Origin: Candidatus Gastranaerophilales bacterium
Lineage (GTDB): Bacteria > Cyanobacteriota > Vampirovibrionia > Gastranaerophilales > Gastranaerophilaceae
Reading direction: 5' to 3'
DNA length: 64,000 nucleotides
Assembly: GCA_944322855.1 (NCBI GenBank)
Contig: CALUQG010000001.1
Location: 1-64,000 of the forward strand
Made by a program: the position numbers and the translations under genes. Numbering within the stretch: the first letter of the stretch is position 1; each line of letters opens with the position of its first letter. Positions 7,940-16,547 of the stretch are shown in pieces. The notes under the pieces are model-generated. The model saw nothing but the letters and a program-made list of their open reading frames with translations. It searched no databases and was not told the DNA's origin.

Positions 7940-7997
7940 TTGTAATAGTGACTAAAGTCACGATATTGGTCTAATAATTGTTTAAAAGGAGAGATTA
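7940..7997 (+). promoter_or_regulatory. hyd operon promoter with palindromic operator
   Basis: A perfect dyad GTGACT-AA-AGTCAC (7948-7961) lies just upstream of a TAATAAT -10 candidate (7972-7978), over the -35 region. AAAGGAGAG is the hydC ribosome site. The dyad's TGAC/GTCA arms recall CRP/FNR-superfamily sites, so a redox or metabolic regulator is plausible. Confidence 0.55.
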
Positions 7998-8498
7998 ATG
8001 AGCCCACAGACTCAAGCCGGAATTGACTACTCAAAAGTCGATAGAATTCTGTCATCTTATGAGTACAAGAAGTCAAATTTGATTGCCATTTTGCAAAAAG
8101 TACAAGAAGAATTCAGATACCTTCCTCTGGATATAATGACATATATCGGAACAAAAATTGAAGGTCTTTCGCCAGCAACTGTATATGGTGTAGCTACATT
8201 TTATGCTCAGTTTAGTTTGCAGCCTAAAGGTAAATATGAAATAAAAGTGTGCGATGGAACAGCATGCCACGTCAGAGGCTCAATGCCTGTCTTAAACGCA
8301 ATAAAGCAGAAGCTAAACCTTGAAGAAGGTAAATTTACAACTTCTGATGGATTGTTCTCTTTAGAAACAGTCAGCTGCCTCGGGGCTTGTGGATTGGCAC
8401 CTGTTGTTGTTGTAAACGGAAAAGTATATCCGCAAATGACTGCTGATGCTATCAAAATAGTTATCGAGACAATTATGAATGAAGAAAAAGAGGGTTAG
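7998..8498 (+). CDS. hydC: NADH-dependent hydrogenase subunit, NuoE-like
   Basis: 166 residues, full length for NuoE/HydC. A helical N-terminal part leads to a thioredoxin-like [2Fe-2S] domain; the four ligands are in VCDGTACHVRGS (two Cys, the usual C-x4-5-C) and SCLGACGLAPVVVVNG (two Cys). Electron-transfer subunit of the trimeric HydABC hydrogenase in the cytoplasm. First of three contiguous genes with 3 and 39 base gaps. Confidence 0.95.
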   Translation: MSPQTQAGIDYSKVDRILSSYEYKKSNLIAILQKVQEEFRYLPLDIMTYIGTKIEGLSPATVYGVATFYAQFSLQPKGKYEIKVCDGTACHVRGSMPVLNAIKQKLNLEEGKFTTSDGLFSLETVSCLGACGLAPVVVVNGKVYPQMTADAIKIVIETIMNEEKEG

Positions 8499-8501
8499 TA
8501 A

Positions 8502-10358
8502 ATGACAGCTACATTGATTGATATAAAAAAAGAACAAGAAAAAGTTAAAGAACAAATAAAAGCACAGGGGCTCAGAGTTCTTGTATGTGCAGGAACAGGC
8601 TGTGTTGCAAACGGTTCTTTGAAGGTAATCGAAAAGTTTCAGGAACTCGGTGCAAATGTCCGTCCGATGACTCATCAGGATAAAGTTACAATTGTTCCTA
8701 CAGGATGCCATGGTTTTTGCGAACAGGGTGTTCTTGTTGTTATTCCTGATCTGGATATTACTTATGTAAGAGTAAAACCAGAAGATGTTGAAGAAATAGT
8801 AGAAAGTCATATCAAAAACGGAAAACCTGTGGAAAGATTGTTGTATGTTGATCCAAAAACACAGGAACATGTTTTTAAGAATGAAGAAATTAACTTTTAT
8901 GCAAAGCAAACAAGAACAACGCTTGCAAACTGCGGAGAAATAAATGCGGAATCATTGGATGAAGCACTTGCTACAGGTGCATATGAAGCGCTGCACAAAG
9001 TTCTTGAGCAGGGCAATCCTGATGCTGTTATAGAAGAAATTACAAAATCCGGCTTGAGAGGCAGAGGCGGCGGAGGTTTCCCGACAGGCTTGAAATGGAA
9101 ATTTACTGCTGCAAACAGAGGCGGCAAAAGCTATGTGGTTTGTAACGGTGATGAAGGCGACCCTGGTGCTTTCATGGATAGAAGTGTTATGGAAGGTGAT
9201 CCGCATAAACTTCTGGAAGGTATGGCAATAGCCGGATATGCTATCGGTGCGGACGAAGCTTATATCTATGTCAGAGCGGAATACCCTCTGGCTATCCACC
9301 GTCTTCGTGTTGCAATTGCTGAAGCAGAAAAGAGAGGTTATCTCGGTAAAAATATAATGGGTTCGGATTTTAATTTTGAAATCCATATTAAAGAAGGTGC
9401 AGGAGCATTTGTCTGTGGTGAAGAAACTGCTTTGATAGCATCTATTGAAGGCGAAAGAGGTATGCCCAGACCCAAACCGCCGTTTCCTGCAAATAAGGGG
9501 TTGTTCGGACGTCCTACATTGATTAACAACGTAGAAACCCTTGCTAATGTTTCTTCTATTATTCTAAAAGGTGCCGATTGGTTCAGTTCAATGGGTACTG
9601 AAAAATCAAAAGGTACAAAAACCTTTGCTCTAACAGGTGAAGTTAACAATACAGGTCTTATTGAAGTTCCGATGGGTACAACATTGAGAGAAATTGTTTT
9701 TGATATCGGCGGCGGTATCAGAGGCGGAAAGAAATTTAAAGCTGTACAAATCGGTGGCCCATCAGGCGGCTGTCTTACAGAAGAACATCTTGACCTGCCT
9801 ATGGACTATGACAATTTGATAGCTGCAGGTGCAATGGTTGGTTCAGGCGGTCTTGTTGTTATGAATGAGGATACCTGTATTGTTGAAGTTGCAAGATTTT
9901 TTATGAACTTTACACAAAATGAGTCTTGCGGAAAATGTGTACCATGCCGTGAAGGTACCAAAAATATGCTGAAAATTCTTGAAAGAATAGTTAAAGGCAA
10001 AGGCGAGATGAAAGATATTGATACGCTGCAAGAGCTTGCTACAGCGGTCAAAGACGGTTCTCTTTGCGGTCTCGGGAAAACAGCACCTAACCCTGTTCTT
10101 TCAACTTTAAAATATTTCAAAGATGAGTATATCGCTCACATAAAAGACAAAAAATGCCCTGCAGGTGTTTGTGAAGCAATGAAAGTCATAACTATTGACC
10201 CTGAACTTTGCAAAGGCTGTACAAAATGTGCAAGAACATGTCCTGTCGGTGCAATTGAAGGCAGCGTGAAAAATCCGCACCATATCGATCAATCAAAGTG
10301 TATCAAATGCGGTGCATGTTTCAATGCTTGTCCGTTTAAGGCAATTAAACAAAGCTAA
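8502..10358 (+). CDS. hydB: NADH-dependent hydrogenase subunit, NuoF-like
   Basis: 618 residues. In order: N-terminal thioredoxin-like [2Fe-2S] domain (VCAGTGCVANG, TGCHGFCEQG); FMN/NADH-binding NuoF domain (RGRGGGGFPTGLKW, GAGAFVCGEETALI); SLBB; the [4Fe-4S] site ESCGKCVPCREGT; and a C-terminal bacterial ferredoxin pair (CKGCTKCARTCPVGAI, CIKCGACFNACPFKAI). This domain order is that of HydB of bifurcating hydrogenases, not of complex I NuoF, which lacks both extra ends. It oxidises NADH and passes electrons between the clusters. GAGGG just before the start, overlapping the end of hydC. Confidence 0.96.
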   Translation: MTATLIDIKKEQEKVKEQIKAQGLRVLVCAGTGCVANGSLKVIEKFQELGANVRPMTHQDKVTIVPTGCHGFCEQGVLVVIPDLDITYVRVKPEDVEEIVESHIKNGKPVERLLYVDPKTQEHVFKNEEINFYAKQTRTTLANCGEINAESLDEALATGAYEALHKVLEQGNPDAVIEEITKSGLRGRGGGGFPTGLKWKFTAANRGGKSYVVCNGDEGDPGAFMDRSVMEGDPHKLLEGMAIAGYAIGADEAYIYVRAEYPLAIHRLRVAIAEAEKRGYLGKNIMGSDFNFEIHIKEGAGAFVCGEETALIASIEGERGMPRPKPPFPANKGLFGRPTLINNVETLANVSSIILKGADWFSSMGTEKSKGTKTFALTGEVNNTGLIEVPMGTTLREIVFDIGGGIRGGKKFKAVQIGGPSGGCLTEEHLDLPMDYDNLIAAGAMVGSGGLVVMNEDTCIVEVARFFMNFTQNESCGKCVPCREGTKNMLKILERIVKGKGEMKDIDTLQELATAVKDGSLCGLGKTAPNPVLSTLKYFKDEYIAHIKDKKCPAGVCEAMKVITIDPELCKGCTKCARTCPVGAIEGSVKNPHHIDQSKCIKCGACFNACPFKAIKQS

Positions 10359-10397
10359 AGTTATAAAACAGAAAAGAATAAATAAAGGAATATAAAA

Positions 10398-12182
10398 ATG
10401 AGCGATAAAAAGACACTTATTATAAACGGAAAAGAAGTTGAGTTCACAGATGAACCAAACCTTCTTGAAGTAATCAGAAAAGCAGGATTTCAGGTTCCGA
10501 CATTTTGTTACAGACCTGATTTGACTCAATACGGTGCCTGCAGAATGTGTGTAGTGGAAGTCGAATATCCAAACGGCCGTACACTTATTAATTCCTCATG
10601 TACTATGCCGCCTGAAGCAAATATCAAAGTAAAAACCAATACGGAACGTACAAGACGAATAAGAAAAACTGTTCTGGAACTGCTTCTTGCAAATCATGAC
10701 AGAGAATGTACAACATGTGATAAATCAGGCAAGTGCGAATTGCAGCAATATGCTGAAGAATACGGTATAAAAGATGTCTCAAAATATGTACAGAAAAAAG
10801 AAAGAGATTTTCTTCCGGTTGATGATTCCAACCCGTCTATTGTCAGAGACCCTAACAAATGTATTCTCTGCGGAGCTTGTGTTCGTGCATGTCAGGAATT
10901 TCAAGGTCATGCAGTTTTAGGATTTGCAAACAGGGGGTCAAAAACAGTTGTACAACCTGTTGCCGGTAAAGAACTTGCAAGTGTTGACTGCGTATATTGC
11001 GGTCAATGTCAGGCAGTTTGTCCGACAGGTGCTTTAACTATAAAAAATGAGGTAAACGATGTTTGGAATTTGATAACAAATCCTGAAAAGAAAGTTATTG
11101 CTCAAATTGCACCTTCTGTCAGAGTCGCTGTCGGTGAAGAGTTCGGACTTGAACCGGGTGAAAATACAATAAAACTGGTTAATGCTGCGCTGAAAGAAAT
11201 AGGTTTTGACCTTGTATTTGACACAAATTTCTCCGCAGATTTAACAATTATGGAAGAAGCACACGAGTTTGTTGAAAGATTGAGCAAAGGGGAAAATCTT
11301 CCGCTGTTTACATCATGCTGTCCTGCCTGGGTCAGATATCTGGAAACACAGCACCCTGATATGCTGAATCATCTTTCAAGCTGCAAATCTCCTCAAGGAA
11401 TGCTTTCACCTGTTTTGAGAGAGCTTGTGCCTCAATATTTTGAAGGCTTTACAAAAGAAAATATAAATATAGTTTCAATAATGCCATGTACTGCTAAAAA
11501 AGCTGAAGCAAAACGTGAAGAGCTTTCAAAAGACGGTAAATTCGAGACAGATATCGTTCTTACAACACAGGAGCTTGCCAGAATGATTAAATCAGCAGGT
11601 ATTGATTTTAAATCAATAGAACCATGCGACGGAGATTCTCCATTTGCCGAATATTCAGGAGCAGGAACAATATTCGGTGCATCCGGCGGTGTTGCTGAGG
11701 CTGCTGTAAGAACAGCTTATGAATTTGTTACAGGCGAACCACTTTCGGAACTTGATATCAAAGGTATGAGAGGTGTTGACAAAAATCATAGATGCAAAGA
11801 TGTTGAACTTGACATTAAAGGTACAAAAGTAAAAGTCAGAGTTGTTTCTACATTGAAAGAAGCGGAAAAATCTTTGCAGGAAATAAAAAACGGTACAGCA
11901 GATTTCCATATGCTTGAAGTAATGGCCTGCCCCGGCGGCTGTATCAACGGCGGCGGACAGCCAAGAAGCTGTGATGACACTCATATTAAAGAAAAACGTG
12001 CAGCAGGTTTGTATAAGGAAGATACTGAACTTCAATACAGACGTTCAAATGACAACCCTGACATCAAGAAACTTTATAAAGAGTATCTCGAAGCTCCCGG
12101 TTCTCATAAAGCACATGAACTTTTGCACACTGTATACAACGACAGATTTAAAGGTTCATATAAAGATGTCGTAAGACAATAA
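10398..12182 (+). CDS. hydA: [FeFe] hydrogenase catalytic subunit
   Basis: 594 residues. Plant-type [2Fe-2S] domain (Cys 37, 48, 51, 68), His-Cys3 [4Fe-4S] site (NHDRECTTCDKSGKCELQ), two [4Fe-4S] sites (CILCGACVRACQ, CVYCGQCQAVCP), then the H-cluster domain with all three signatures: TSCCPAW (L1), MPCTAKK (L2) and MACPGGCINGGGQP (L3), and the small-subunit-like tail. All catalytic residues are present. With HydB and HydC this makes a group A3-type enzyme that couples NADH and ferredoxin oxidation to H2 formation. The maturases HydEFG are not in this window. Ends at a strong terminator. Confidence 0.97.
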   Translation: MSDKKTLIINGKEVEFTDEPNLLEVIRKAGFQVPTFCYRPDLTQYGACRMCVVEVEYPNGRTLINSSCTMPPEANIKVKTNTERTRRIRKTVLELLLANHDRECTTCDKSGKCELQQYAEEYGIKDVSKYVQKKERDFLPVDDSNPSIVRDPNKCILCGACVRACQEFQGHAVLGFANRGSKTVVQPVAGKELASVDCVYCGQCQAVCPTGALTIKNEVNDVWNLITNPEKKVIAQIAPSVRVAVGEEFGLEPGENTIKLVNAALKEIGFDLVFDTNFSADLTIMEEAHEFVERLSKGENLPLFTSCCPAWVRYLETQHPDMLNHLSSCKSPQGMLSPVLRELVPQYFEGFTKENINIVSIMPCTAKKAEAKREELSKDGKFETDIVLTTQELARMIKSAGIDFKSIEPCDGDSPFAEYSGAGTIFGASGGVAEAAVRTAYEFVTGEPLSELDIKGMRGVDKNHRCKDVELDIKGTKVKVRVVSTLKEAEKSLQEIKNGTADFHMLEVMACPGGCINGGGQPRSCDDTHIKEKRAAGLYKEDTELQYRRSNDNPDIKKLYKEYLEAPGSHKAHELLHTVYNDRFKGSYKDVVRQ

Positions 12183-12199
12183 GAAATTTTTGAAAATAA

Positions 12200-12234
12200 A
12201 AATACGGGCGGAAAAATCTGCCCGTATTTTTTAT
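12200..12234. terminator. Terminator of the hyd operon
   Basis: AATACGGGC (12202-12210), 10-base loop, GCCCGTATT (12221-12229), then a T run. The A/T flanks make it usable from the convergent minus-strand gene as well. Confidence 0.9.
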
Positions 12235-12245
12235 ATCATTAAACA

Positions 12246-12503
12246 TTAACCTTTTACATCAAATGCCCCGTTTACTTTATCTTTTCTTAAAGCAGCACCG
12301 ACATTAAACATCATGAGGTTATATTTTTCTATTTCATGAGCAACGTTGCCTGTGAAAACATTTTGATTTTCATCAATAAAATTGAATAACGGTTCCCATA
12401 ATCCCGAAACAGCCCCTTGAGCGGATTCTTTTGTCTGTTTTATAGTCCTTGTCGGAACTTTTATATTCATGCCGAAAGGCTGCTTGAAAAAGTTTTCTGC
12501 CAT
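12246..12503 (-). CDS. Small uncharacterised protein
   Basis: 85 residues, soluble, mostly helical by composition, no Cys and no membrane segment. AGGGG about 11 bases before the ATG is a possible ribosome site. No domain recognised. It is convergent with hydA and shares its terminator. Similar short orphans occur at 22.2, 22.6, 22.8 and 47.2 kb in this window. Confidence 0.6.
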   Translation of the reverse strand: MAENFFKQPFGMNIKVPTRTIKQTKESAQGAVSGLWEPLFNFIDENQNVFTGNVAHEIEKYNLMMFNVGAALRKDKVNGAFDVKG

Positions 12504-12888
12504 TGCTTTTTATACCCCTGTATCTTACTAACCTTTATATCGACGGGGTTCTAACAAAACTTTAATGAATTTATCGCATTTGTAAAGAAATGTATATTCA
12601 AATTTGTGTAAACTTTTGTAAATTTGGATTTAATTTTATTTTAAACAGGCAATTTTATTTAATAGTTGGTCAAAATAAATATAAAAATATTTTATTTGTA
12701 TTGTTAAATAAAAAATCACTTTTTATAATAACCCTTTAAGAATTTTAACAATTCATGATAGCAATTTTTTTTTTGAGCTGATTTGTAATTATAGTAAGTC
12801 TTTCATATTATTGAAATGTGGAAATCACCTTTTGATATTTTATCGGATGATAAAGCTGATATAAAAAGACACTGGTCAGACTAAAATT
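12504..12888. other. Gene-free stretch upstream of the FKG pair
   Basis: 385 very AT-rich bases between divergent genes. It contains three spaced TTTGTAAA-like words around 12580-12630 and a long T run near 12765, but no RNA fold, ORF or clear -35/-10 pair that I can defend. It must carry the promoter for the gene at 12,889. Confidence 0.6.
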
Positions 12889-14598
12889 ATGATAAACAAT
12901 GTAACTTTAAACAATCAGGAAGTTTACAGAAGGAATGTAAATGATTATCGAGTTTCAGACGGCAGACAGCAGTCTGCATCCGGTGTTGCGTTTAAAGGTA
13001 TACCTCCTGAAATCATAAATGTGTCAATTATAGATTTAGCAACAGCTATTTTGCCGCGTACATGGGTAGATGCAAAAACTAATGGCTTTGCTGCTGCAGA
13101 AACATTCAGAAGAGAGTCTTCCGGTTTAATCGTGAACTGTTTAATCCCAGGATTTATTGTTTACGGTATGGCCAAGGTTCTTGAACTTTTTAATTCAAAA
13201 GATAAAGGCATGGCAAACAAATGGGCTAATGAAGATGCCATAACTACATTAAACAAGCACTTTCTTGAAGCAAAAGGCGGTTCAAGGGCATTTACAAACA
13301 AACTTCTTTCTGACATCAGTGTATTAAACGGCAGTGATTGGATACCTTTAGATCCTGCAAAACAAAAAGAGAAATTCGGAAAAGTTATTGAAGGATTTTC
13401 TCTGGAAAATGAAAGAAAAGAGTTTGCCGCAACAATGGCAAACAAACTGGCTACAAAGAAAGAAAAAGCAGCTGCTGTAAACAATCTTGAGAAAAAAGTT
13501 TTGCAGATGACAGGCGCTTCAAAACATATTCAAATAGCAGGAAAGACTTATCATGCGGATTTGCATACTCTATTGCGTGATGCAATGGATGTTGGACAAG
13601 ATTTTCTTGAACATAAACGAAATGTTATAAAAGATTACAAAGACAGTTTGAAAAAGCTTTCCGCAGAAGAGCTCAAAAAACTCACACCGGAAGCTAAGTC
13701 GCAGCAAATACTGAACGCAGTAGAAAAAGAACTTGGCAATTATTTCAAAGAATCGAAACGTTTTATCAAAAAGAAAAGTTTCATCGGTCTGGCTATTGTT
13801 ATACCTCTTGCTGCATCAATGCAGTCTATTAACAGATGGATAACAAGAAAATCCTCCGGTCAGGAAGGAGCTCCGATTTATAAAGATTTTGGAACGCAGA
13901 AAAAGAAAAAAGAGATGTCTGCTTCTGAAAAATCTACATTCTTCCTGCATAAACTGGGTGCGGCAGCATTGATGGTTGCAGTAGCTTATGCTTCTTTAAA
14001 AGACAAATCAAGCATTTCAAATATATTGAAAGGTTTGCAGTTTACGAAAAATATGCCGACAATGGATCAGTGCAGATGGATTGCGACATCTACATTTGCA
14101 AGCCGTATGCTGGCATCGGAAGACAAAAATGAACTTCATGAAGTTACCTGGAGAGATATTGCTACATTTGCAAGCTTGTATTTCTTAGGCGATTATGTTG
14201 CAAAAGGTGTAGGCTATATTATACAAAAAGCTACAAAAATTCCGCTTTTGAATTATACTAAGAGTGCCCCGAAAAAATCAAACAATGTAATTGTTGATTT
14301 TGGCAGAAAACTTTCTCACTGGGCAGGAGGAACAGAACTCAAGACATTTGCTGAAGCTGCTAAAGTTTCGCAAAAAGCAAAATACTGGAGATATTTCTGT
14401 GAAGGCAGTTCATTAGGATTTTCAATGCTTATTCTGGGCATGCTTGTTCCATGGTATGTCAGAAAACAGACAGAAAACAAGGTAAGACAGGAAATGCTTG
14501 AAAAGTACAGAAGTTTTCATACTTATCCATCACTAAATTTGACTAGCAACAAAAAAACTTTTCAGGCGTTTGGTATGATGATGGAAAAAACAAAATAA
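12889..14598 (+). CDS. FKG-motif membrane protein, paralogue 1
   Basis: 569 residues, no known domain recognised. A polar, disordered N terminus ends in GVAFKGIPPE (FKG at residues 35-37). Then comes a conserved block LPRTWVDAK...RRESSGLIVN and a hydrophobic segment, a long charged helical region (residues ~100-300), the block SMQSINRWITRKSSGQEG, another membrane segment, the block MPTMDQCRWI...SRMLASEDKNE, more hydrophobic stretches and the C-terminal motif KKTFQAF. The gene 17 bases downstream encodes a protein with every one of these blocks, so they are paralogues forming one operon. No signal peptide. Function unknown; probably an integral membrane protein with large cytoplasmic parts. 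Confidence 0.9.
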   Translation: MINNVTLNNQEVYRRNVNDYRVSDGRQQSASGVAFKGIPPEIINVSIIDLATAILPRTWVDAKTNGFAAAETFRRESSGLIVNCLIPGFIVYGMAKVLELFNSKDKGMANKWANEDAITTLNKHFLEAKGGSRAFTNKLLSDISVLNGSDWIPLDPAKQKEKFGKVIEGFSLENERKEFAATMANKLATKKEKAAAVNNLEKKVLQMTGASKHIQIAGKTYHADLHTLLRDAMDVGQDFLEHKRNVIKDYKDSLKKLSAEELKKLTPEAKSQQILNAVEKELGNYFKESKRFIKKKSFIGLAIVIPLAASMQSINRWITRKSSGQEGAPIYKDFGTQKKKKEMSASEKSTFFLHKLGAAALMVAVAYASLKDKSSISNILKGLQFTKNMPTMDQCRWIATSTFASRMLASEDKNELHEVTWRDIATFASLYFLGDYVAKGVGYIIQKATKIPLLNYTKSAPKKSNNVIVDFGRKLSHWAGGTELKTFAEAAKVSQKAKYWRYFCEGSSLGFSMLILGMLVPWYVRKQTENKVRQEMLEKYRSFHTYPSLNLTSNKKTFQAFGMMMEKTK

Positions 14599-14615
14599 AA
14601 TAAACAGGTAGAAAG

Positions 14616-16391
14616 ATGATATCCCGATTTAATATTACACAACCAAACATACAAACATCACCCCAAAAACAATTTAAAGAAAAAAATAATAATTCAAACC
14701 CGAATTTCAAAGGACTGGTTGACGGACTTGGTACGGCAGCTTTGAATTCATTAAATACAAACCCTGCAGTCGGGGCTTGTTTTGTTGATTTCTTTTCAAT
14801 GGTAATGCCAAGGACGCTGACTGATTTTTCAAGAAGCAAAGATGCCGGCATGGAAACCGGGATCAGAGAATCTTCCGGTACAATAAATCATGCTATGGCC
14901 GGTGTTGTTGGTCTTGCTGCCGGATATGCGGTTTCTTCTGCATTTAATAAATTGACAGGTACTAAAGTTCACTACTTATTCACTGATGACAAAGCTCTTG
15001 ATGTATTCGGTGATTTTATCGGGGCTCATAAAGACGGCAATTTGATAAATTCTCAAGCCTATTTTGAAGACATGTTTAAAAACATGAAGTTCTTAAATAC
15101 AACAACAGATGCATACAAAAATGCTCCTGTAGGTGAGAAAGAAGCTTTCACTGCAATGAAAGATGAGACAGCTAAAAAAGCTGCAGAACTTCTTGCAAAT
15201 GCAAAAACAAAAGCATACAAAACACCAAAAGATATAATGACAGAAATTAAAGAACTAATTGTCGGAGAAAAAGGTGCTTCTGAAGTTGTTGAACTAAAAA
15301 ATCCAAAGACCGGTAAAACAATTGTTGATTCTCTTGAAAATCATATTAATCGTGGATTTTCATTGAAACAGGCATTTGCTGACAAAGTAAAAAATGATGC
15401 AAAAAGACTCGAAAAAGGACTTGATGTTCTGACTGACGCAGAGTATATTAGCAAAATTAAAGTCCTGAAAAAACGTACTGCAGCTCTGGGTCTTGCTGTT
15501 CCTGTAATTGTAGGTATGTCAACCCAGCCGATTAACAGATATTTGACTAAAAAACGTACAGGCTCAGATGGCTTTGTCGGTGTTGAAGGCAGAGAACCTG
15601 ACAAGTCTACTGGTTTTAAGGTAGGAAAGACTGTTCTTGGTATTGCTCTTGGTTCTGCAATGATATCTACTATTCTCAAAAATCCTGCAGAACTATTCAA
15701 ACCTTCTACTTTTACAAAGGCCGTAAAAGAAATTGGTTCTGCACTGCAATATAGAGGTATTATTCCGACAATGGACCAGTTTAAATTCATTTACGGTATG
15801 ACTATTATGAGCAGATTATTTGCTGTCAGAGACAAGAATGAAATGAGAGAATCTACAATCAAAGATACTCTCGGGTTTGCAAACTGGTTGATTTTGGGCG
15901 GTTTTGTTTCAAAAATTGCTGCCAGACTCTTTAATATGGATACTTTGAATTATGATGACACTCATCTTGACAAATCTACTTTGTGGAAAAAGATTAAAAA
16001 CAGTGCCATCTTCAAAGGTACGGAAAAATCTCATGAAGAAATTATCTTCCCTGCATTAAAAGAACTCGGTATTGACATAAAAGATGAAAACGGAAAAGTT
16101 AGATCGTTCAGAAAGCTTGTTGCAGAGCTTAAAAAGCAGAAAACTAATGCAATTGCTCAAAAAGCTTTGAAACAGTTGAGAGTGAAAAACTATCAGCAAT
16201 TAATAGGTTATGTATATTCAGGACTCGTACTCGGGCTTGGTATTGCGAAACTCAATATTGCAATTACAAATCATGTTGAAGGGAAGAATAAGAAAAAACT
16301 TCCTGCAGACAAAATGAAAGTTAACAATGAATTTATTAAGCTTTCACAGCAGGATAACAAGACTTTTGGTGCTTTCCTTAATCAGATATAA
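14616..16391 (+). CDS. FKG-motif membrane protein, paralogue 2
   Basis: 591 residues, homologous end to end to the gene before it. Shared blocks: NPNFKGLVDG (FKG at 31-33), MPRTLTDFSR...IRESSGTINH, STQPINRYLTKKRTGSDG, IPTMDQFKFI...SRLFAVRDKNEMRES and C-terminal DNKTFGAF. Between blocks the sequences differ greatly, mainly in the charged middle (residues ~120-290). Several glycine-rich hydrophobic helices (HAMAGVVGLAAGYAVSSAF, AALGLAVPVIVGM, VGKTVLGIALGSAMI) suggest a multi-pass protein. AGGTAGAAAG precedes the ATG. Co-transcribed with paralogue 1; the two may form a hetero-oligomer (inference). Confidence 0.9.
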   Translation: MISRFNITQPNIQTSPQKQFKEKNNNSNPNFKGLVDGLGTAALNSLNTNPAVGACFVDFFSMVMPRTLTDFSRSKDAGMETGIRESSGTINHAMAGVVGLAAGYAVSSAFNKLTGTKVHYLFTDDKALDVFGDFIGAHKDGNLINSQAYFEDMFKNMKFLNTTTDAYKNAPVGEKEAFTAMKDETAKKAAELLANAKTKAYKTPKDIMTEIKELIVGEKGASEVVELKNPKTGKTIVDSLENHINRGFSLKQAFADKVKNDAKRLEKGLDVLTDAEYISKIKVLKKRTAALGLAVPVIVGMSTQPINRYLTKKRTGSDGFVGVEGREPDKSTGFKVGKTVLGIALGSAMISTILKNPAELFKPSTFTKAVKEIGSALQYRGIIPTMDQFKFIYGMTIMSRLFAVRDKNEMRESTIKDTLGFANWLILGGFVSKIAARLFNMDTLNYDDTHLDKSTLWKKIKNSAIFKGTEKSHEEIIFPALKELGIDIKDENGKVRSFRKLVAELKKQKTNAIAQKALKQLRVKNYQQLIGYVYSGLVLGLGIAKLNIAITNHVEGKNKKKLPADKMKVNNEFIKLSQQDNKTFGAFLNQI

Positions 16392-16487
16392 TTAAATATA
16401 ATCAATATATGTCTGAAATTTATATTCTTGCAGGGAATTTATATATTTCAAATTCTTTGCGATAACTTAATATATTGTAATCATCTT

Positions 16488-16516
16488 TTGAAAAAAAGTT
16501 ATATTTTATATATAAT
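16488..16516 (+). promoter_or_regulatory. Promoter of the acidic coiled-coil protein gene
   Basis: TTGAAA (16488-16493), 17 bases, TATAAT (16511-16516). It decides the start of the next gene: the ATG at 16521 precedes the expected transcript start, while the ATG at 16548 has GAAAAGG 7 bases upstream. Confidence 0.7.
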
Positions 16517-16547
16517 TCACATGAAAAATAAAGAAAAGGTTAGCAAA

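Noticed and set aside
8361-8909. 182-codon minus-strand frame
   Set aside because: Antisense to hydC and hydB, whose protein motifs are complete; Phe/Cys-rich composition is typical of a shadow frame.
15341-15790. 149-codon minus-strand frame
   Set aside because: Lies inside the second FKG paralogue, in a block conserved between the paralogues; no ribosome site.
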